Source: Whalleya microplaca (lineage: Eukaryota > Ascomycota > Sordariomycetes > Xylariales > Xylariaceae). From it: a stretch of DNA of 64,000 nucleotides. Made by a program: the position numbers and the translations under genes. The DNA is taken from the NCBI GenBank assembly GCA_022497155.1, contig MU385737.1, positions 434,001-498,000 of the forward strand, written 5' to 3'. Positions 60,630-64,000 of this stretch are shown here, in pieces. Below the pieces are notes generated by a model. That model was not told where the DNA came from and made no database searches. It worked only from the letters and a program-made list of their open reading frames with translations. Positions within the stretch are counted from its first letter, which is position 1; the number at the start of each line of letters is the position of its first letter.

Positions 60630-61409
60630 CACACCCCCATCCCTCCTCCCCCCCCCCCAATCCACATTGAGAACATAGTACGTTCAAGGCTGATCCTCGC
60701 GGGTGCCGCTCCAGCCCTCCAGCCAGCTGTTACCGCTGCCAGGTCCGCCGCGCCCTAACGCTTTTCATCCGTCCTCCTTTCTGTGAACCCCCCCCCCCCC
60801 ATCCCTTTTCTGTCCCTTCTCTTCCCCCCCCCGAATCCTCGTTTTTATTCCCCGTATCGTCAGTCTTGTCGTTAGTCGGCTGTTCTTCTCCCCTTTCTCA
60901 CCTATTTGTTCTTTCCTTTTCTTCGAACCCACGCTCTCTTTTTAACCTTCATAGCCATTACGGGCGCCGTCACTCCTTTCGGGCCCATTACGTTCCTTAG
61001 GCTTCAACTATCTATCTATCTATCTACCTGTCTGTCTATCTGTCTATCCGTCTATCTACCTACCCATCGATCATCTCGGTCGTCATCTACACAACTATTT
61101 ACTAGTAGTAGTAGTGAGTAGTAGGAGTAGTAGTATTTTACACCGACTAAAAGTCAATATCGACTGCCTACTTGATCCAGCTCATCGATCCTGGATCTGG
61201 AAAGACACTCCTTGACAGATATTCTCAGCTTTTCGCGATCCCATCTGAACATTTTTTGGGATCATATTTTCGATAACCCAGCGCGATCGAAGTATCAGCT
61301 TCCACTCCTTGTTCGGAACTTCGATATCGACGCCGATCGCGCCCCTTCAACGCCATTGCGCGCGCGTACTATCTGTAATCAACACTCCTTTTGAGCCGCT
61401 GGGCCAGAG
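60630..61409 (+). promoter_or_regulatory. Pyrimidine-rich leader of the homeobox gene with homopolymers and microsatellites
   Basis: Poly-C runs lie at about 60648-60658 and 60789-60800. A CT-rich stretch covers about 60770-60950, a (CTAT)n/(CTGT)n array 61009-61063, and a (TAG)n array about 61102-61135. Such CT-rich blocks often mark fungal core promoters and 5' leaders. The transcription start cannot be placed from the sequence. Confidence 0.45.
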
Positions 61410-63363
61410 ATGGATAACCCAGTGAAGATGGAGCAGCCTGGTTCCGCGCTCCCAACTGGTGGGACCCCGGGACAGTCCACACCAGATGCTGTCTCGACGC
61501 CTGCTGCCTCTGTCGATACGAAGAACAGCCTGTCCCCTTCGCCTTCCTCGGCAGCTTCCAGGCCACCCAATGCAAACTCGAGACGGCCGCCTCGGAAGAG
61601 CACCCTAACGCAGCAGCAGAAGAACCAGAAGCGACAGCGTGCGACGCAGGATCAACTGACGACGCTGGAAATGGAGTTCAACAAGAACCCTACCCCAACC
61701 GCCAATGTTCGGGAGAGAATAGCGGAGGAGATCAACATGACCGAAAGGTCTGTTCAGATCTGGTTTCAGAACCGGTATGTGCAATTACTACGCTCCCGTT
61801 ATTGATGTACTTCCCCTGACCCTCGTAGACGCGCCAAGATCAAGCTGCTCGCTAAGAAGAGCCTCGAGACTGGCGAGGACATTGATTCTATCCCCGAATC
61901 TATGCGAGCGTATCTGGCCATGCAGGCGATGGAATCTGGCAAAGGCCTTGGTGGCCCTTATATGGGACGTACCGGTCTTTTGCCTTATGGCTCGATGATG
62001 TTGGGTGGTGAGCAGGGTGGTCAGGGCAAAGTTCGTAAGTTGCCTGCCCCCTTTACCCAGGTCCTTCTGTCCCGGAGCACTAACAGCAGTAGTTATTCAT
62101 CACTTGACATGCCGATCTCTGAGCATCGGGAAATGGACGCGCGTTGGACAGAACACGATGGATCTCATTATCTTCTACTCCCCAGAGAAGTGTACAATGA
62201 CCTACTATATCAATAACGACCAGGCAGGTTACAAGATCGAGTATCATTTCAGCGCGATCAAGAACATCTACCTCGAGAACCCGGAGGGTGACGCTACCAA
62301 GCTGGGTGGGATTGTCATTGAGCTGAACCGGCCTCCCAACTTCTTCATGGACTCGTCCCCCAACTCGAACGGGTTCTTCCAATGTGGAGATTTCACCGAG
62401 GACCAGCAGGCTACTCACTGTTATGTGCATCACCTCGGTGGTAACCCCAAGGTTCTCAGTGGACAGCTCGCGAAACTTGTTTCGCTGGAGTCGTTCATGA
62501 ACAGGCACAACCCAAATCACTACGATATGGGCCACGCCTTGTCAATGTCTGCTCCCGTGTCCCCCACTGGCCGCCCTTCATCGCAGCCCAACTTCGCTCA
62601 GCCGCATGTCGGCATGTACCAGGAGTCGCAATGGGGAATTGCCCCCATGAGCGGTGGCATGCGTGCTGCTGGCCACAAGAGACAGCGAAGCAGATCTGTA
62701 CCGACCGCGGTCGACTTCTCCATGTTCCAGAACCCGATGCCTTCATTCTACATCCAGCACCCGGGCGAGAATCAGCCCCAGCCGCAGAACCCGAATATCT
62801 ACGCGCCCGTCCCCCAACAGCCTAATAGCCTTAATAACGTTGGCCCTAATAATCTGCGCATTGATACTCAGGCTAGCTATGGCATGGACCTGCGGCAGTA
62901 TCCGTTATCCGCCGCTACCACCGCTCCATCGGAGTACTCGAGCCCGAACTACTTCTCCCAGGCTCCCGAAAACACGCCTCTGCCCGCCTCAAGCTTCAAC
63001 ACCCCGTACAGCAGCACATTCCTCTCGCCCCTGCCCCAGATTCCCCAGTCCGTGTCGCCGCTTTCATACGGCAGCCACCAGGGCGACCCTGCCATTGTCG
63101 AGCAGTCGCCTCCCTTGGGCATGATGCAGCGACCAGCTTCTGCTGATATCTACCCCATGGGTGAGTCTGCAATCTCCGAAGATGGACAAGGCCTAAATGA
63201 GATGTATTCGAAACATACTATCAACTTGCCTCTGCACCCCCATTCGCCGGGGTTTGTCGAACCTAATCAAGCCGAGTTGGACATGAACCAGCTTGTTCAG
63301 TTCGATGGGCTTGATCACTCGAGTCTGTCTCCCGAGGGCATGCAGCACCCCCAACAGGGTTGA
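61410..63363 (+). CDS. htf1: Homeobox transcription factor of the Htf1/MoHox2/PAH1 type
   Basis: The exons are 61410-61774, 61829-62034 and 62093-63363. The introns are 54 and 58 bp; the second has a CTAAC branch. The product is 613 aa. The N-terminus is Ser/Pro/Thr-rich. A homeodomain covers about 73-130 with helix 3 [14 protein letters not shown], where the R-R pair is created by splicing. A second conserved block, [14 protein letters not shown] ... [14 protein letters not shown] ... [17 protein letters not shown], is known from fungal Htf1/MoHox2 proteins, which control conidium formation. The C-terminal half is Pro/Gln/Ser-rich and contains the basic segment [11 protein letters not shown]. 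It is a nuclear DNA-binding regulator. The symbol rests on domain layout, not on a database search. Confidence 0.88.
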
Positions 63364-64000
63364 TCTTGCGTCGCTAGTTCAACCTAGAAAGCTTGCGTCC
63401 CTTAGTACGGATGCAATGGCGTATATACATGGTTACATGGCTACTACTGCGTCCTGGGCTTTCTACTCATCTCACTACGGCGTTGCTGGATTATATACCT
63501 CTTTGTTTTCGGTACTTTTGCGTTCTCTGTACACCCTTCTCCGATCTGCTCTTCGGCACATGAGAGACTTGATTCAGTTCTTGTCCCATTTCATCAGCAT
63601 CGCCAGCCACGAACCTTAGCATAACGATACTTTCCGCTTTCCATTGTGCGTGTCTGGCCACAGCGCTCGTACCTTTGATTATCTATCTATCGTCGTTACT
63701 CCGCCTGGGAAGCAGATTTATCTACTTTCTCATTTGGGCGGGAATTATCACTTGGACTAATACCGACAAACCCGGATCTATTTTCCCATATGCACAATCT
63801 AGTTGCAGATTTAAAATTTCTTTCTATTTCAATTTTTTATTTTTTCGCATTTACGAAGATAAGCGATATATTTCTGGCTGCTGGGTGAGACCAAAAAACC
63901 GATGAATATGGAGGAAGCCCAGGAGGCTTGGGTTTGCGGGTAGTAATTTTTAAATCGTTGTCCGTTAGGGTAACTTGTGGTCGGAGCTGGTCTAGGGGGT
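63364..64000. other. 3' flank of the homeobox gene
   Basis: Probably 3' UTR and intergenic sequence. No further gene was recognised up to the window edge. Confidence 0.5.

Overview
The window is a piece of a filamentous ascomycete (Pezizomycotina) chromosome. The evidence is short introns (49-154 bp) with GT/AG borders and CTAAC-type branch points, typical fungal gene families (CYP52-type P450, GABA-permease-like APC carrier, GH78 rhamnosidase, fungal homeobox regulator), and AT-rich repeat blocks whose repeat copies differ almost only by C/T and G/A transitions, the mark of repeat-induced point mutation (RIP). Genus and species cannot be fixed from the sequence. Gene density is low: about 14 convincing genes in 64 kb, separated by long gene-poor stretches.

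Layout, left part. The 3' part of a CYP52-like P450 (1-969) is followed by an assembly gap with poly-G/poly-C artefacts (1292-1666). Next is a small secreted cysteine-repeat protein (3411-4022, minus), which has six C-x9-C-x6-CC modules once a 63-bp intron is removed. A 500-bp hAT-like MITE with an 8-bp target duplication (5015-5514) and a RIP-mutated 2.2-kb LTR element (5824-8031) follow, then a hotdog thioesterase (9188-9751), a BTB-domain protein (11412-12719), a frameshifted flavin monooxygenase (13086-14798, minus), and a PPSY-motif membrane protein of unknown function (16093-17292).

Middle part. A possible 84-aa protein (18506-18760, minus) lies near the left edge of a gene desert. After it come an APC permease (24347-26099), a tRNA-Asp-like relic (28117-28209), an alpha-L-rhamnosidase (29585-32365) convergent with a HerA/FtsK-like P-loop ATPase (32622-34227, minus), and a hormone-sensitive-lipase-type hydrolase (35266-36288, minus).

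Right part. About 8.7 kb of AT-rich RIP-decayed DNA (about 37535-46255) is an old LINE relic on the minus strand, with a recognisable reverse transcriptase and RNase H. It is interrupted by a non-RIPed solo LTR (39155-39393, TSD ATTTT) and a 2.26-kb LTR element (43775-46037, TSD AATAG). Beside it is an F-box-like gene broken by an in-frame stop (46347-46817). Then follow coactosin (48698-49138), a cupin protein (49390-49800, minus), the adaptin-binding protein p34 with a probable GC-AG intron (50461-51677), a 9.7-kb gene desert, and an Htf1/MoHox2/PAH1-type homeobox regulator (61410-63363).

The genes do not form an obvious pathway or a biosynthetic cluster; there is no PKS, NRPS or terpene backbone enzyme. 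The thioesterase, P450, FMO, hydrolase and rhamnosidase look like independent accessory or catabolic functions, while coactosin, p34 and the homeobox protein are conserved housekeeping or developmental genes. The most novel item is the cysteine-repeat secreted protein, a candidate effector-like or antimicrobial-type protein whose last module is hidden behind an intron.
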